Positions 11,975 to 25,095 are shown, counted from the stretch's first letter. The stretch: 64,000 nucleotides of DNA from Calliopum simillimum (GCA_951812925.1 OX638368.1:157342492-157406491), one strand, 5' to 3'. Translations and numbers: made by a program. Notes: generated by a model not told the origin, from the letters alone.

Positions 11975-14291
11975 ATGTCGCTAAAAACATTATTAACAAA
12001 AATTTTCCACAATTCCAAAATACTTAATGTTCTACAGGCTCAACAATTGCATACAAGTAGTTGTCTTCGGAAGGCTGAGGACCGCAAAGAAATGCTCGCA
12101 TCACTTCCTGCCAAAGATGAGGGTACGGTCGGCGAAAGATCTTACGATATTGATAATTTAATAAATAAGTGAGTAAGATATTCAAAAAGTAAATAAATTT
12201 GTAAAATTCTCTTTGATAGAAAGGATAAATTTTTTCCTGATGGTAACTTGCCGCAACGACTTTTCAACGGAATACCATTTAATGAATTGCCCGTGTGTAA
12301 CATTCGTGTCTCACCAAATAACACCATTATTTCCGTAACTGACTATAAAGGTAAGTTAACTTATGCACTGATTTAAATCCTTTTCATTATTTATACACCT
12401 TGAAAGGAGTTCCACGTCTCATCAGGTCATGCGGAATTGAAGGTTTCAAAAATACGCGAAAAGGGACAAATATAGCAGCTCAAGCCACTGCAATCAGCAT
12501 AAGCACGGTAAGAGTATGATTGAAGTTATTTCAAAGTGCCCATCATTGACCTTGGCATTTTTTAATTTATCGAAAAAATAGAGTAGCCAACGTAACGTTA
12601 AGGCTAAATTCAAAATGGACTATTTCGGTAAATCTGCTTGCCAACATAAAAAGTATTACGACTGATACCAGAAACGTTCAATTCATCACCCTAATTATTG
12701 ATTTCCTGTCAATTGAAATTTTTAGACCTTTGCACTATACAGTAGACTAAAAAAAACGATTTTTAGAAATTCTACGATTATGCCGGAAAATCTGAAAGAT
12801 GGTGTTGAACGTTTTTTTTGGTTTTCGGTTAGAATATCTCAAAAACTATACACGATAGAGCAATTCTTTTTTTTTTATATGGAAAAATGGTCCAACTAGA
12901 AAAGGGGTTATCTCAAAATTTAGTCGAAGAGTCACGAGTGAACATTTTTTTATACATCATTTGAATCAAGGGTGTCAGCGTTTTCAAATCACTGAGCCAA
13001 GCGCAGTCAGCGCATAGTTTTTGCTTTTACAACTTCAAATTCCTCTAAGGACAACAATCACAAAAACAATTTTTTGTTAGTTTTTTGGTTGCTCGTTTAC
13101 AACAATATTTCAATCATTTTTAAAATTTCTGAGAATTACAACACACACGAAAAATTGTTATTATTTTTATGCGAAACAACAAAAACAATTTTTCATAAAT
13201 ATTTAATTCCTCGAAATTTTGGCGAGCTCAAAAAATAACAAAAATTATTTCTGTGATTGTTGTACTTATGGGAAATTAGCAAATATTGAAATATTATTGT
13301 TTTTGTAGGCGAGCCAAAATTGGCGCACTTTTGTTCTACGCTGTCACCCTTGATTTGAATGATAAGTAAACAGAATCTGGAAAAAAATTTTATGTGCTGC
13401 GACGTTCGATTTAAAACGGGTTAAGGCACGCCGTGCACTGCCTTAAAAAGTATTTGTTATACAATCTATGCACTGCCGTCTTTCATATTTGATTCATTAG
13501 TAAACCATAGCTTCCACTTTAAATTGGTTGTAGAAAAAGTAATTTTACTCATCCAGTATCTTTACGTGTTTTTGTACATAAAAGAAGAAATAATAGTATT
13601 CCTCGTCATGAATTCGTTTGAAACTCCCTCTCGATAATATATTTCCTTCTCGGTAGGGGCATAATGGAGAATAAATTTTTACAATACATGTCAAAATATT
13701 CCCTCCAAAATGTTTGCCGATAAACCTTACTTTCCAGTGAATTTTGTAATTCCAGACAAATTTTTTACCGATTGCATGCTAGCGAGTCCGATAACAAATT
13801 TCATTTTTTATTTAAAGTTCAGGTATTAAATTGTTACAAGCGTCTTCAGTTAAAAATTATTTTATTTATTAAAAATTATTTTTATATATTTAATAACTTG
13901 CAGCGAGCAATGGAACTGGGTTGGAAAACAATTCGTGTTAAAGTTCGTGGACTAGGTCCAGGCAGAATGGTATGTACGAATTATTTCTTAATCTTCATAA
14001 TGAACATTGTGTGTAATTGTCAAAATATTTTGTTATCATTTTCTTGTTTCGATGGCAATATTAGCAATCATTAAATGAATTCATTCGTGAATGCGAAATA
14101 TTTTGTTTTTTTTTTTTTTTGTTATTATTTCGAAGCAATCTTATGTGTAACTAATAATAAATGTTTTTTTTTTATTGTTTTAGTCGGCTATTAAAGGATT
14201 ACAAATGGGAGGCCTTAACATTGTTTCTATAACGGATAACACACCGGTATCATGGAACCCACCACGTGCGCGCAAACAAAGAAGTTTGTAA
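11975..14291 (+). CDS. mRpS11: Mitochondrial ribosomal protein S11 (uS11m)
   Basis: Five exons with consistent phase: 11975-12168, 12220-12350, 12407-12507, 13904-13969 and 14184-14291, giving 199 residues. The first about 30 residues are basic and hydroxylated ([12 protein letters not shown]), as in a mitochondrial targeting peptide. The uS11 fold follows, with [10 protein letters not shown], then G-L-G-P-G-R-M and I-T-D-N-T-P, and a basic tail [11 protein letters not shown] that contacts rRNA in the family. The protein belongs to the platform of the small mitochondrial ribosomal subunit. AATAAA lies at 14330-14335. Intron 3 (12508-13903) is enlarged by repeats, including a hAT-type MITE. 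Start chosen because it is the first ATG and opens the targeting peptide. Confidence 0.95.
12740..13435. mobile_element. Truncated TIR element in mRpS11 intron 3
   Basis: The right end (CGTTCGATTTAAAACGGG and on to GGCACGCCGTG at 13435) matches the ends of the TIR element at 26524-27998. The left part, around 12820-12960, also matches the subterminal part of that element (ACTATACACGATAGAGCAATT and AAAATTTAGTCGA). The left terminus is not found, so this copy is truncated. A 386-bp MITE is inserted in it at 12967. Confidence 0.55.
12967..13352. mobile_element. hAT-type MITE with 8-bp duplication, copy 1
   Basis: The left end is CAAGGGTGTCAGCG and the right end is its exact reverse complement. 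ATTTGAAT stands on both sides (12959-12966 and 13353-13360). An 8-bp duplication with a CARGG-type end is the hAT pattern. A related copy in the opposite orientation, also with a perfect 8-bp duplication, lies at 46960-47360. There is no open frame of note. Confidence 0.85.
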
Positions 14292-14744
14292 ATAATTCAT
14301 TCTTTACTGTATACAAAAATAATTAAACAAATAAAATATTCGATATTATCATATGTATGTATGTATAATTGGAAAGAAAATTTTACTTACAACTTAAAAG
14401 GTACATTATTTGACTAACATTCACACAACAACAATATAAAATTAAAATATGCAAACAAAAACAATGAATTTATGTATGTGTGTACAAAATAAAAACTCAA
14501 ATCAAAGTATATAGAAAGAATTATAAAAGATATACATTTTAAACATAATTCAACAATTTACAGCATACTTTTCTAAAAATTAAAAAATAAATGAAAATCA
14601 ATATATGATTATATTTTGCGGAATGATTAAGTTAAACTCAATGAAACTTTTATACAAAAAATGGAAATGTTTGCAACTATAAAATATTTTAATTGATTAT
14701 AATTATTTTGGCCAGTAGTTAAGTTATTTTAATTGAACAATAAT

Positions 14745-14842
14745 AGCTGTGTTTTAAACGGCAGCGCGACAGCGTGTTAACACAATGTTAACAGTTCTTT
14801 TAAAACGATTTTTTGAAAAACTCTCGATTAATACACAGCTTA
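14745..14842. repeat. Short fold-back repeat
   Basis: AGCTGTGTTTTAA near 14745 faces a reversed relative (ATTAATACACAGCT) ending near 14840. Similar AGCTGTGTT motifs occur near 53985 and 54147. The ends are poorly defined and no duplication is evident. It lies between the 3' ends of mRpS11 and Keap1. Confidence 0.35.
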
Positions 14843-14990
14843 TAACAGAAAAGGAATAAACTAACTTTCTCATTATGTATCATTATAATTTAAAAAGCCC
14901 GCAAGCTGTAAATTTCATGACTTTAAATGACTTGAACAGCATTGATTTGTACTAATAAATAATATAATATACTCTAAGGTTACGAAAATA

Positions 14991-17900
14991 TCATAAAGCT
15001 GTATCGAGTTTTTTACAATGTATATCCATGAAAAAGTTTACAAAATTATGCATCATGTTACCAGCAGGAGTGTTTTTAAATATTTCTATTATGCATTTAG
15101 TTTTACTATTTCGTTTACTTTTGCATTTTGATTTAAGACATTTTTCTTTATTTGCTGCAACGGCAGTGGAAGCGGAACTTGTCTTTACAATATCAGATTG
15201 CTGTTCTATACTTGCTGTATTTATAACGTTTAACTTAAGTGTTGCATATTCTTTAGGGTTGATTCCCAAAAATTTTAATTGTGATTTTTCACATAGTAAT
15301 CGACTACGACGTTTGCGGACTTGCCATCTTTGAAGTGCACAATTCATTGAATCCTTGATATATTGATTTTGTGCCACAATTACTGTTTCCGCAGTTGGTT
15401 TTAATTCTTCTTCACAATTACTACACATGCCACTGCCATTGGCAAATGAAGTATAATGATATTGCACATAAGAATTGCTACCAAACGATGATGGATCAGG
15501 TTTACTACTGCCAGAACCATTGTTTTCTTTACTTTGGTCATCTGTTGAATCACCGCCGCCACTACCACCTCCGCGCTTAGAGCTTTCGTTTTCAATGCAA
15601 TCCATAAAATTTGATGCACATGATGGCTGGTAAATAACTGCTGATGCATGACCTGAACGCCCTGAGCTAAGGGGTGTGCCCTGTTCCCAATGATTTGATT
15701 TTGGATCGTACACTTCGACAATTGAAAGGAAATTGCTGCCATCAAAGCCACCAATGGCATAAAGTTTACCATCTAGCGATGTGAGCGATAAAGCACTGCG
15801 CGCAATTTTCACTGGTGCTACATGTTCCCAGACTTGATTCTCAGTATCAAAACGTTCGACGGAAGACAATTGGCGTGTGCCATCAAAACCACCAACAACA
15901 TAAATGTATTGATTGATTGCAGCAACTCCTAAAAGAAAGGGATACAAAATTAACCAGAGTAGCTTAAGTCGATCTTTGATAACATTGCAAAGCAGCATGA
16001 GTTCTATGCTAATGAAAGGAATTTAATCTGTTTTGCCTTCTGATCAAAGACCGACTTAAGCTACTATGGTTTGTTGCCACAGATATTATTCTTAGTTTAG
16101 TAATATTTTGGAAGGAATCCTTGGCAACGAATAGGGGTCCACATGATTCTACTTTTACGAGTCTTATGTCTTACATTTTAAAAATAGCCCAGGCAAATTA
16201 GCATAAAAATTGATGTTAAATAACAATAATTAGGGGAAAGTGAAAAGTGAATGTTGAACTTTTAAAGTTTATATAAACTTTTTGAAACAAAAATTTATTT
16301 TTTTTATTTTGCTAAGTATGCTTTAAGAATTACTTTAAAAAATACCATGTGACAGCCCTGAAAACGATAATGTGTGCAGTCGACACAGCAACGGCAAAGC
16401 AAAGACCTTGTGGCATACGAGTGTGCATTGTAAAATAATTTGAAAGTTGATTTTCGAATGATTTTCAAATCGCGATATCTCATGAACGGTTAGTCGGACG
16501 AAAAAAGTGTTCGGAGAGACCGTCATAGGCAATCGCACGTACTACAAAATGCATGAAAAAAATTTTTTTTAGGGCACATCGCTTCTGAGATATTTTGAAA
16601 AAATTATTTTTTTCTAAATTTCAGGATTGTCGAAAGACATCTCCTAAACTGTGCATCGCACGAAAGAAACACAACATGCAGTTTGTAAAGCAAGCAATTC
16701 CCTACAAACAGTATTTTTACTTTTAACGTCTGATTCACCGTTCATGAGATAATTAAATTTAAGCTCAACCCATCACTATGCGCACTCATAAGCGGCACAC
16801 ACTTTTTAATAATTTTTGCCTCAATTTAAATTAGGATATCTCCCGAACTATAAATCGCATGAAAACGATATGGAAACGTTTTTGTAGGAAATTTTATAAG
16901 CTACAAAATTGCGGACAAAAATTTTTTTCTAGAAGATACCGCTGGCGAGATATTTTCAAAAAACTATTTTTTGTGACCTTTGACCTTGAATAACTTTTTT
17001 AGCTCACATGGGATCAATGGGGACTTTTGACAGATTATTTGTAATGGTGTTTCTTAAGTCTGTACCAATTTTCAGCTTTCCCCTAATTATTGTTATTTCA
17101 AATGCTAATTTGCCTGGACTAAAACCCTTGTTTCGAAGTAGTAAATCAGCGAAACAAATCTGTAATATACAAAACTGAAAAAATCTTTGCTAAACCTACA
17201 TCACATGTGCTAAACCAATCATAAAACTTCCAAACGCATATGGAGATTCAAAATAACACAAAAAAAGTTTAATTACCTGCGCCACTTCTACCACAATTCA
17301 TAGGCGGCACAAAATTCCATTCGTTATTCTCTGGATGATAGCACTCGACAGTAGCTAAACGATCCGTGCCATTAAATCCACCAATAGCATAAAGTAAACG
17401 ATTTACCACAACAACACCAACACCCAGACGCTTGGCGTGCATCGGTTGTACAAGTGTCCAGCGATCTTCGTCAGGGTCGTAACTACAAACATTAAAATAT
17501 ACATTAGTTCTGCTGCACAATATATGTATATTGATTGATAATGCTTACTATTCTACAGTACTATGATATTCTGAACCGGCTGATCCTCCTACAGCGTACA
17601 TAAGTTCATCCATTACAGCAACACCAACACGATGTCGCGGTGCAGACATTGGCGCACAAGGTCGCCATTGTTCGGTCACAGCATTATAACGATCCACCCA
17701 ATCTGAATCGTATGAAGAACCAATTGAATTATTTCTGCCACCGACAGCATAAAATGTACCCTTGAGAAAGGCAGCGCCCAGTCCAGAACGTGGTATTCTT
17801 AAATTTGGCAGAGTAGTCCACGTTTTATCATCAACATTATAGGCTTCAAGTATATCCAAAGATTGCCGAAAAAAACCACCAGCAACAAAGATCATGCGGG

Positions 17901-19248
17901 TGGTATTAGGTGTGCGCTCTTTAACCACTGGACGTTTGTGCAATGTGAGATCCTTAAAAACTTTAGCTAAATATTCGCGACATGCAGGCACTTTACGTAG
18001 GACATCACAATTTTTCATTTGTTCTTTTAAAAAGTTAGGTGTTAAAAACTGGCAGCGAACAGCAAATAAAATATGCTCCATTTTTGGATAGCGATTTTCT
18101 TCATCGTATTTAACCCATTTTAACACGGCATCATACACTTCACGTTCTTCTTGAACATTTAATTCATCACGACGAATTAAAGCAATTAACATGTAAGCGG
18201 ATAATTGTAGGAACTCCTCCTCTTGGCACACCTATAGAAAATATAAACAAATTGAAAAAGTAAATAGGCGAAAAATTACAAAACTTCCTCAAATCAAATT
18301 ATTGTCAATAAAATATATATTCGTGTTAGAGGTGATCACTAGCTCACGGCTCTACAAGCTGACGAATTTGAGTTAAAATTGAGGTCAAAACTACGCCAAC
18401 TTTTTTATAAAATAAATGCTTGCATCGTATTGTTATAGTCGATGATGATTTTAGGTGTTTATTTTAACTTATGGATCAATACAAGAAGTTATTTTAATCG
18501 AATTAAACTTACCTGTGTAAAATGTCTTTCAATGAAGTGATTCGCTTTCTTTTGTAACTCTACACATCCATGTTGTTCTGCGAAATTCGCAATTCCAATT
18601 GCATTTGTTGGATCCAATTGGCGTTCTAAAAAGGCACAACAGGCATCAATTACATTTGGCACTTGGAACATTGTGGCCGCTGGAAGCAGTTGGCAGACAG
18701 TTACTTCCGTAACGCGTATATGACCAGTATACATAAAATGTATTATACGACCCATTGCTGTTGGACAGACCTATGAAATGAAGATAACTTTTTATCATTT
18801 TATAATTGTAATTAACTATGCTCCCTCAGGTCTTACATTTCCCACCCAATATAAGATAATAAAATTTAAATACCTACACCTTGAAGTTGCACACGTGACA
18901 TTTCCGCTTCTTTAAGTCCACCAGTAAACATAGCTTTGAAGTAAGGACTTGCAGCCGATAGCACTACTTTGTGGGCGGGAAATAGACTTTGATTAACCTC
19001 AAGCACAACATCTGTGAGCATATTGTGAGAACGCATCATAAACATCATTTTAAGCATTTCTTTGGCATAATTAGACATGCAAAATGTCATGTCATCATCT
19101 TTGGTAGACAAATCGTCCTGCTTATCTATCGATAATGATGATGAGCCAAACGAACATCCAACACCACTATGTGTAAAATTTGAGCTTTGACAATGTGACG
19201 ACGATGAGGAACACGACGCACCTTTAGACGAGATTTCCATTTCAATAT
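14991..19248 (-). CDS. Keap1: Keap1, Kelch-like ECH-associated protein
   Basis: Five phase-matched exons: 18878-19248, 18513-18770, 17549-18231, 17277-17482 and 14991-15928. The first ATG in this block is at 19240, but the exon also has a good acceptor (TTTTTCAG) and opens upstream, so a further coding exon is likely (see 32914-33046). Counting from 19240 the product is 815 residues. A Ser-rich leader is followed by BTB (about 70-185), BACK (about 195-295) and six Kelch repeats (about 319-600) with repeated G-G and Y-D-P motifs, such as Y-A-I-G-G-F and R-S-G-L-G-A. Keap1 is the Cul3 adaptor that holds and destabilises the Nrf2/CncC factor until electrophiles modify its cysteines; cysteines in K-N-C-D-V-L and P-A-C-R-E-Y match the positions of human C273 and C288. 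After the last Kelch blade there is a tail of about 210 residues, Ser/Gly-rich then Lys/Arg-rich. Intron 4 holds a fold-back element. Confidence 0.94.
16187..17119. mobile_element. Fold-back element in Keap1 intron, 933 bp
   Basis: The ends read GCCCAGGCAAATTAGCAT and, on the opposite strand, GTCCAGGCAAATTAGCAT, with TA on both sides (16185-16186 and 17120-17121). The inverted similarity runs well beyond the ends (AATAACAATAATTAGGGG is mirrored). Both arms carry the CATGAACGGT(G/T)A motif (about 16480 and, inverted, about 16735) that is shared with the elements at 29116, 37603, 44630 and 53463. It lies in the intron between the last two Keap1 exons. Confidence 0.7.
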
Positions 19249-19486
19249 CTGAAAAATTAAGCAAATATTCAAGTCAGATACTGGTAAGAAATAAAAGCAA
19301 AAACACAATCAAATGATAAATGCATTAATGACTTGCAACTTTGAGTTTGTAATAAAAAAAAAAACAAAAAAAGAAAAACAATTCAAAACAAAATCAAGTT
19401 TGAGTACATACAAGTGTGAGAGTCTTTTGCTTTCGTACTACGAGTATATTGACACGCGCCAATAATAAAATTATATTCACAATTGT

Positions 19487-19600
19487 ATTTGTAGCCGTAT
19501 TTCGAATAAAACGACTGTCGTATTTTCTTTCGCATCACAGTAATAATACGACGTTAATGAAAATACGACAGTCATTTTAGTCGAAATACGATTGTGATGA
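19487..19600. repeat. Palindrome built on ATACGACTGTCG
   Basis: CGTATTTCGAATAAAACGAC and ACTGTCGTATTTTC are mirrored by GAAAATACGACAGT and GTCGAAATACG. Related but eroded sequence, including ATGACAGTCATTTTTGTTGAAATAC, is at about 28105-28130. It lies in the putative first intron of Keap1. Probably a small fold-back element; no duplication could be set. Confidence 0.45.
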
Positions 19601-20179
19601 TAAGGGTGATTGTTCTGACTAAGCAACATAAAATAAATGTTAACTGCACTCTGCTTTAAAAAGAAATTAATACAGAACAGAACATGTAACATAATCGGGA
19701 CATATTTAAACATGTAGGGCCCTAAGTGTAACATCGGACTAATAAATTTGCCGATTTCGATTACGGAAATTCAAAAAATAAACATTCTGCAAAATAATAT
19801 AATTTTTATTTTTAATGAGGTTTGAGGAAATTGTAAGCAACCAAAAACCCATTAAACTTAAACTACTTTCTTTACAGAATTATAAATTATTTTCTCAATT
19901 TGCAGTAAACCAAAAATACACATTCTTTGATAACGTTTTTGAATGAAATGGATTTTTATGATAACTACAGTCAGTAAAAGAAATGAACGAAAATTCTACA
20001 AATTATTTCAATTCAACAATTATTATTATTTTTTTTTTTTTTTTTATTAAATAAAATGGGGTGCAATGACAATGATTCTCAATAACTCTTCATTTAATTT
20101 GTATTTTAGCGTTGAATTATTACGTGTTACTGATAATAGTTGAAAGTTTTTCTTTTTTTGGTTTAAGCAAAATGTAATG

Positions 20180-20436
20180 TGTAACGGGTGTAATATATTC
20201 AAATAATTCTTAATATTCTATAAATACTGTCTTTATTTAACTTTGTATAACTTAATTTTATTTTCATCTAACAAGATTTGTTTTACTTTTAAATTTGAAA
20301 CATATAAAATATATTTTCATTCGAATAAAATCTAACATAGAATAAACACGTACTTTTCTGAATAATAAAACCGTAATTTTATTTTAAAAAATTAAGAAGG
20401 ATATAACGGAAGGATACGAATATCCGTTATATTACA
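20180..20436 (+). repeat. 5' LTR, 257 bp
   Basis: TG...CA ends, with a short inverted TGTAACGG...CCGTTATATTACA pattern. Compared with the 3' LTR by eye there are only a few substitutions plus small length differences (for example CTTTATTT versus TTATTT, and one 10-bp duplication in the 3' copy), which points to a fairly recent insertion. Confidence 0.92.
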
Positions 20437-20437
20437 T

Positions 20438-20455
20438 TGGCGCCCAACGAAAAAA
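20438..20455 (+). promoter_or_regulatory. Primer-binding site of the LTR element
   Basis: TGGCGCCCAACGAAAAAA begins two bases after the LTR. TGGCGCCCAACG is the usual start of a tRNA-primed minus-strand site in retroelements of this type; the exact tRNA was not determined. Confidence 0.8.
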
Positions 20456-20811
20456 GAAGAATCCACAACAATCAACTACTTATCAAATCCTGGTTGCAGC
20501 TCAACAAATTGGAAAAGATTAAATTTGCAATTAGAGTCCTGGTTTGCAGAGTTAATCTAACAAAAATAAAACTAGATAAATTTAAGACGATTGAAGACTT
20601 ATAAAGGCTCTCTCGGCTATTTTTACACTAGTTTATTTAAAAAGATCAAATCGCAGTAGCAGATAAATTAGCAATTGCAGTCCTGGTTTGCAGAATTAAT
20701 CAAACAAAAATAAAACTAGATAAATTTAAGACGATTGAAGACTTATAAAGACTCTTTCGGATATTTTTACACTAGTTTATTTAAAAAGGTTAAGTCATTT
20801 GTTTTTTGGAA

Positions 20812-21781
20812 ATGCCGCAGACTCGAGCAGAAAAGAATGGAGCAGTGAACAGGTAAATGTTAATTTAACCGAATCACAATTCATGCAACTGCTGAATTCA
20901 ATAACTGTAAGGCCAGAAAGGAGATCGACATTTAGTACCTGTACTGCCCGATTTAGTGGTGGACAAAATACTACCAAATCGAGGAATTTTTGAACACCAT
21001 AGTTATTTACAAGCAGGCTGAAAACATAACTGATGATTACGCTTTAGCAAGTCTTCCTTTATTTCTAGAAGGATATGCGTCAGCATGGTGGGAAAGTGTA
21101 AAGCAAGAGGCACGCACGTTTGAAGAAGCCATTGTGTTGTTACGGCAAAATGTTGCACCACCCCGACCGGATTGGAGAATTTATGCCGATATCCAGCATG
21201 ACAGACAAAAGATTTACGAATCCACAGATGCCTTTGTTTGCAAGAAAAGATGCCTGTTTGCCCAATTAAAGGAAAGACTTCCGGAAAAAATTATCTTGGA
21301 CATTATTTTTCATCAACTTTTGCTACAAATACGTGAAAAAATTCCACGAGATAGTGTAGCGACTTTCCAGGAGCTTCTCATAAAAAGTAGAGAGATAGAG
21401 ATGCTACTAAAAGAAAATAAAATGGAACCTCAAAAACCGACGGCAGTCGAAGAAAACCATGTTAAATGCACCTACTGCAGAAAAAGAAACCATACTGCAG
21501 AAGTTTGTTATAAACGAATAGAAAATGAAAGAAAAAGGTTGACAAACACGGAAGAAACCAAAATAAATTGCTATGGTTGTGGAGCAGCTGGATTATACCG
21601 CTCGAATTGTCCACAATGCAACACCAATAGACCCAACATTACGCAAGAAAAATTGGATTTTAACGCAATAAATGCTACGATATTCGGCAGAAGCGTGCCA
21701 ACTATCTATATAAATATTAATGGCCTAAATGGTGAGGCATATATCGACACTGCAGCAAGAACAAGCATTGCAAGCTGCTAA
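20812..21781 (+). pseudogene. Gag and protease start of the Gypsy element, broken
   Basis: The likely gag start is the ATG at 20812, but its frame closes within 15 codons. Capsid-like coding continues in a second frame to about 20978 and in a third from about 20980, so at least two frameshifts lie before 20990. From there 263 codons stay open. They include a typical Y-A-S-A-W-W segment, a first zinc knuckle C-x2-C-x4-H-x4-C (C-T-Y-C...H...C) and a second knuckle in which the histidine position is leucine. The frame then reaches an aspartic-protease-like I-D-T-A-A-R and stops at TAA 21779-21781 while similarity continues in the same frame. The altered knuckle and the stop both suggest loss of function. 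Confidence 0.85.
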
Positions 21782-24700
21782 TTATTAAAAAAGTTGAAGG
21801 AAAGAGATGTTCATTTTGAAGAGATACTAGCTGAAATCACTTTAGCAGATGGACACATGAAGAGAGAAATTGTATACTCATCTGTTGTAGACATTATAAT
21901 AGGAAACAGATTTAAGCGTATTCGGTTTATTTGTCTTCCTAATGCAACTGATAACCGAACTTTGCTTGGGATCGATTTCTTGGAACAGTCTGGAATAGTC
22001 CTGGACCTAGCTCAGCGGAACTGGTGGTTTAAAGATGAGCCTAAAAAAATACATGAATTCAAATTCCAAAACTCAAATATTAAAAATTATAATTTTCCAG
22101 AACAAAGTCAAAATTATTCACCAGATGTAGTAAATAAAATTTTTAAGGGTACAATCCCAAATGATTTCGAAACCCCTCAAAATCAAAATTTGTTTCCACC
22201 TCTAAAAAAGATAAAATATAATAAAAACATTGAAATTTACTCATTGTGTTTTAATTCTTTGGACATAAACTTAAGATCAAACGAGGGATCACATCTTAAT
22301 AACAGCCAAAAATCACTGTTAAATTTAACACTTGAAGAAAATAAATCACTTTTTGATGATATATCTATACCAATACCACACATGGAACATTATATTAATA
22401 CTGCATCTCATAATCCTATTGCGACATCTCCATACCGATTATCACCAGCAATGAAACAAAAATTGAAAATAGAGATAGACGACATGTTAAGTAAAGGAAT
22501 TATACAAGAAACTGAATCACCTTGGACATTTCCTGTTGTTCTTATTCCAAAAAAGAATGGAGATATCCGATTATGCATAGATTATCGCCGTCTTAACGCA
22601 ATCACGATAACAGATTCATATCCATTACCTCGTATGATTTATTGCATTCAGCAAAGACGACACCATTTATGACCACTTTAGATCTTAAAGCTGGATACTG
22701 GCAAATTAAAATTGCGGAAAAGGACAAACTAAAAACTGCATTCACCACACCATTTGGTATTTATGTTTTCAATAGAATGCCTTTTGGATTGAAAAATGCG
22801 CCTGCCACTTTTCAAAGGCTTAATAGATAAATTTCGGATTGGACTTCCAAATATTTTAATATTAGCATATTTGGATGATATCATAATATGTTCCAACAAT
22901 TTTGAGTCCAACATTTCAGATCTGAAAGAGGTTTTCAAAAGATTAATAAAATTTGGTATTCATTTAAATAGAGAAAAATGTAAATTTTGTCTTCCAGAAG
23001 TAAAGTACCTGGGACATATCCTTACAAAAGACGGAATTAAAATTGATCCAGAAAAAACAGATGCCATATTGAAACGACAACGTCCGAAAAATGTTAAAGA
23101 ATGTCTTTCATTTCTTCAAACTTGTTCTTGGTATAGACGATTTGTTCCAAATTTCGCAGAAGTTTCAAAACCGTTATCCAACCTCACTAGAAAGAATATT
23201 GTATGGAAATGGTCAAATGAAGAACAAACAGCTTTTAATAAACTGAAACAACTTTTGGTATCTCCTCCAATTTTACACCAAGTTAATGAGCACAAACCTT
23301 TCTTCTTAAAAACTGATGCAAGTAGTTATGCCATTGGAGCTGCATTATTGCAGGGGGAGAAAGAGAATGAACGTCCTATTGAATATGCAAGTCGACTGTT
23401 GATTCCTGCTGAAAGAAATTATTCAACAACGGAAAGAGAAGCGCTTGCTGTAGTTTGGGCAGTGGAAAAATTTAGAGGATATATAGAAGGTTCCGAGATA
23501 ACCGTTCTTACAGATCATCAACCACTTAAGTGTTTATTTAGTTTGAAAACACCAACCGGACGCCTGGCAAGATGGGCTTTGCGACTTCAAACTTTTAATA
23601 TAAAATTTGGGTACATACCGAGCAGACAAAACGTGATAGCTGATACACTTTCTCGTCCACCGATGGATGCTCAGGTACCTACAGATAAAACGTGGGAATT
23701 ATGTGTAATCGAAAGCGATTTTCCAAGAAAAGGAGCAGCAGAAATACGGAATGCACAACTAAATGACCCTGGTATCAAAGAAATAATAGATTCCTTTGAG
23801 AAAGATGATGAAAATATATTGAGATATACAAACCGCGGTTTCATAATGTTAGATGGAATATTATATAGATTCTGTTCTGAAGAAAAAACAGAGAGCGGAC
23901 AATTGGTAGTACCAAAAGATATGATAAATAAAATCTTATATAATTATCATGACAGCCCAACTGCAGGACACTACGGATTTGAAAAAACCATTAAACGAAT
24001 TACACCTCATTATTATTGGAAAGGAATGAGAAATGACATAATAAACCATGTTAAAGATTGCATAGAATGTAAAAGATATAAGCCTTCAAATATGAAACCA
24101 ACTGGACTTCTTCAAACTGTATCCAGCAATCAAAGATTTGAAATAATTGCCGTTGATTTATTTGCTCCTTTGCCACGTACTAAAGGTGGTCATCAATGGA
24201 TTCTAATTGTTGAGGATTTATGCAGTCGATGGGTAGAACTATTTGCATTGAAGGAAAATACGTCCGAAGTATGCGCTTTAACTATTTTGGAAGAAGTTAT
24301 TCTAAGATACGGTGTTCCGAGACGCATTCATTCCGATAATGGTGTTCAATTCATATCTTCAGTAATGCAAAAATTAACATTTTGTTTGGGTATAGAGCAA
24401 ACATTTACTCCAATATATCATCCAAACGCAAATCCAGTAGAAAATAGGGACTTAAAAACACTACTATCTATATACGTAGGTCAAAAACATAATACATGGA
24501 ACTCAAAAATTCCTGCAATAAGGTTTGCAATGAACACAATGAAATGCCAAAGTACGGTATATTCTGCAGCGTACCTTACTTTTGGTCGAGAATTAAGGAC
24601 TCCTATTGAAGCAAATCATGACTTTAAAACAATAGTACTATCCGAGAATTTCATGCCGCAAATAACTCCACATTTATTGTGCATTGCAAGTACTCTTCAA

Positions 24701-25054
24701 GAAGTAAAAGAAACACAAGAGCAAATGCAAGATAAAAACAAGTTTTATGGAGATTTAAAAAGAAAATCACAACCAAAAAAAAATATTGGAGACGAAGTTT
24801 TGGTGGATACTCATATTCATAGCTCTACTAGCAAAGGACTATCATCTAAACTTATGCCCCGTCGCGATGGACCCTACATAGTAATTGCAAAAAAGGGATC
24901 TTTATGCTATGTGATTGCCTCAATAAGCAAAACAGACGTTCCACTGGCAACTCATCACGTATCTGCTTTAACTTTATATAATGGGCCATCTACTTCACCG
25001 AGATATCCTATCAAATTAAGAGGACGTCCTGCCCATAATTGCACTGACAAATAA
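21782..25054 (+). pseudogene. Pol polyprotein of the Gypsy element, two frameshifts
   Basis: In order: rest of the protease; reverse transcriptase with L-C-I-D-Y-R-R-L-N and the catalytic Y-L-D-D (about 22866-22880); RNase H with T-D-A-S-S, E-R-E-A-L-A, T-D-H-Q and A-D-T-L-S-R; integrase with an H-H-C-C finger (about 23948-24072), then the D, D and E of the catalytic core (A-V-D-L, H-S-D-N-G and P-V-E-N); and a C-terminal G-P-Y module. The frame shifts near 22635 (a small deletion) and returns near 22820 (one extra base), both inside the RT. All catalytic residues that can be read are kept. No env-like frame follows. The copy could be moved only with help from an intact relative. Confidence 0.9.
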
Positions 25055-25095
25055 AAAAATTGTATGCCACATCATCGAGACGTTTTCTGTGGCAT

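Noticed and set aside
15028..15772. Frames overlapping the last Keap1 exon on both strands
   Set aside because: The Keap1 frame has Kelch motifs and fits splicing; the others are by-products.
21760..21800. Programmed readthrough of the stop in the Gypsy protease
   Set aside because: The stop falls inside the protease motif region rather than at a gag-pol border, and other frames are also broken, so a lesion is more likely.
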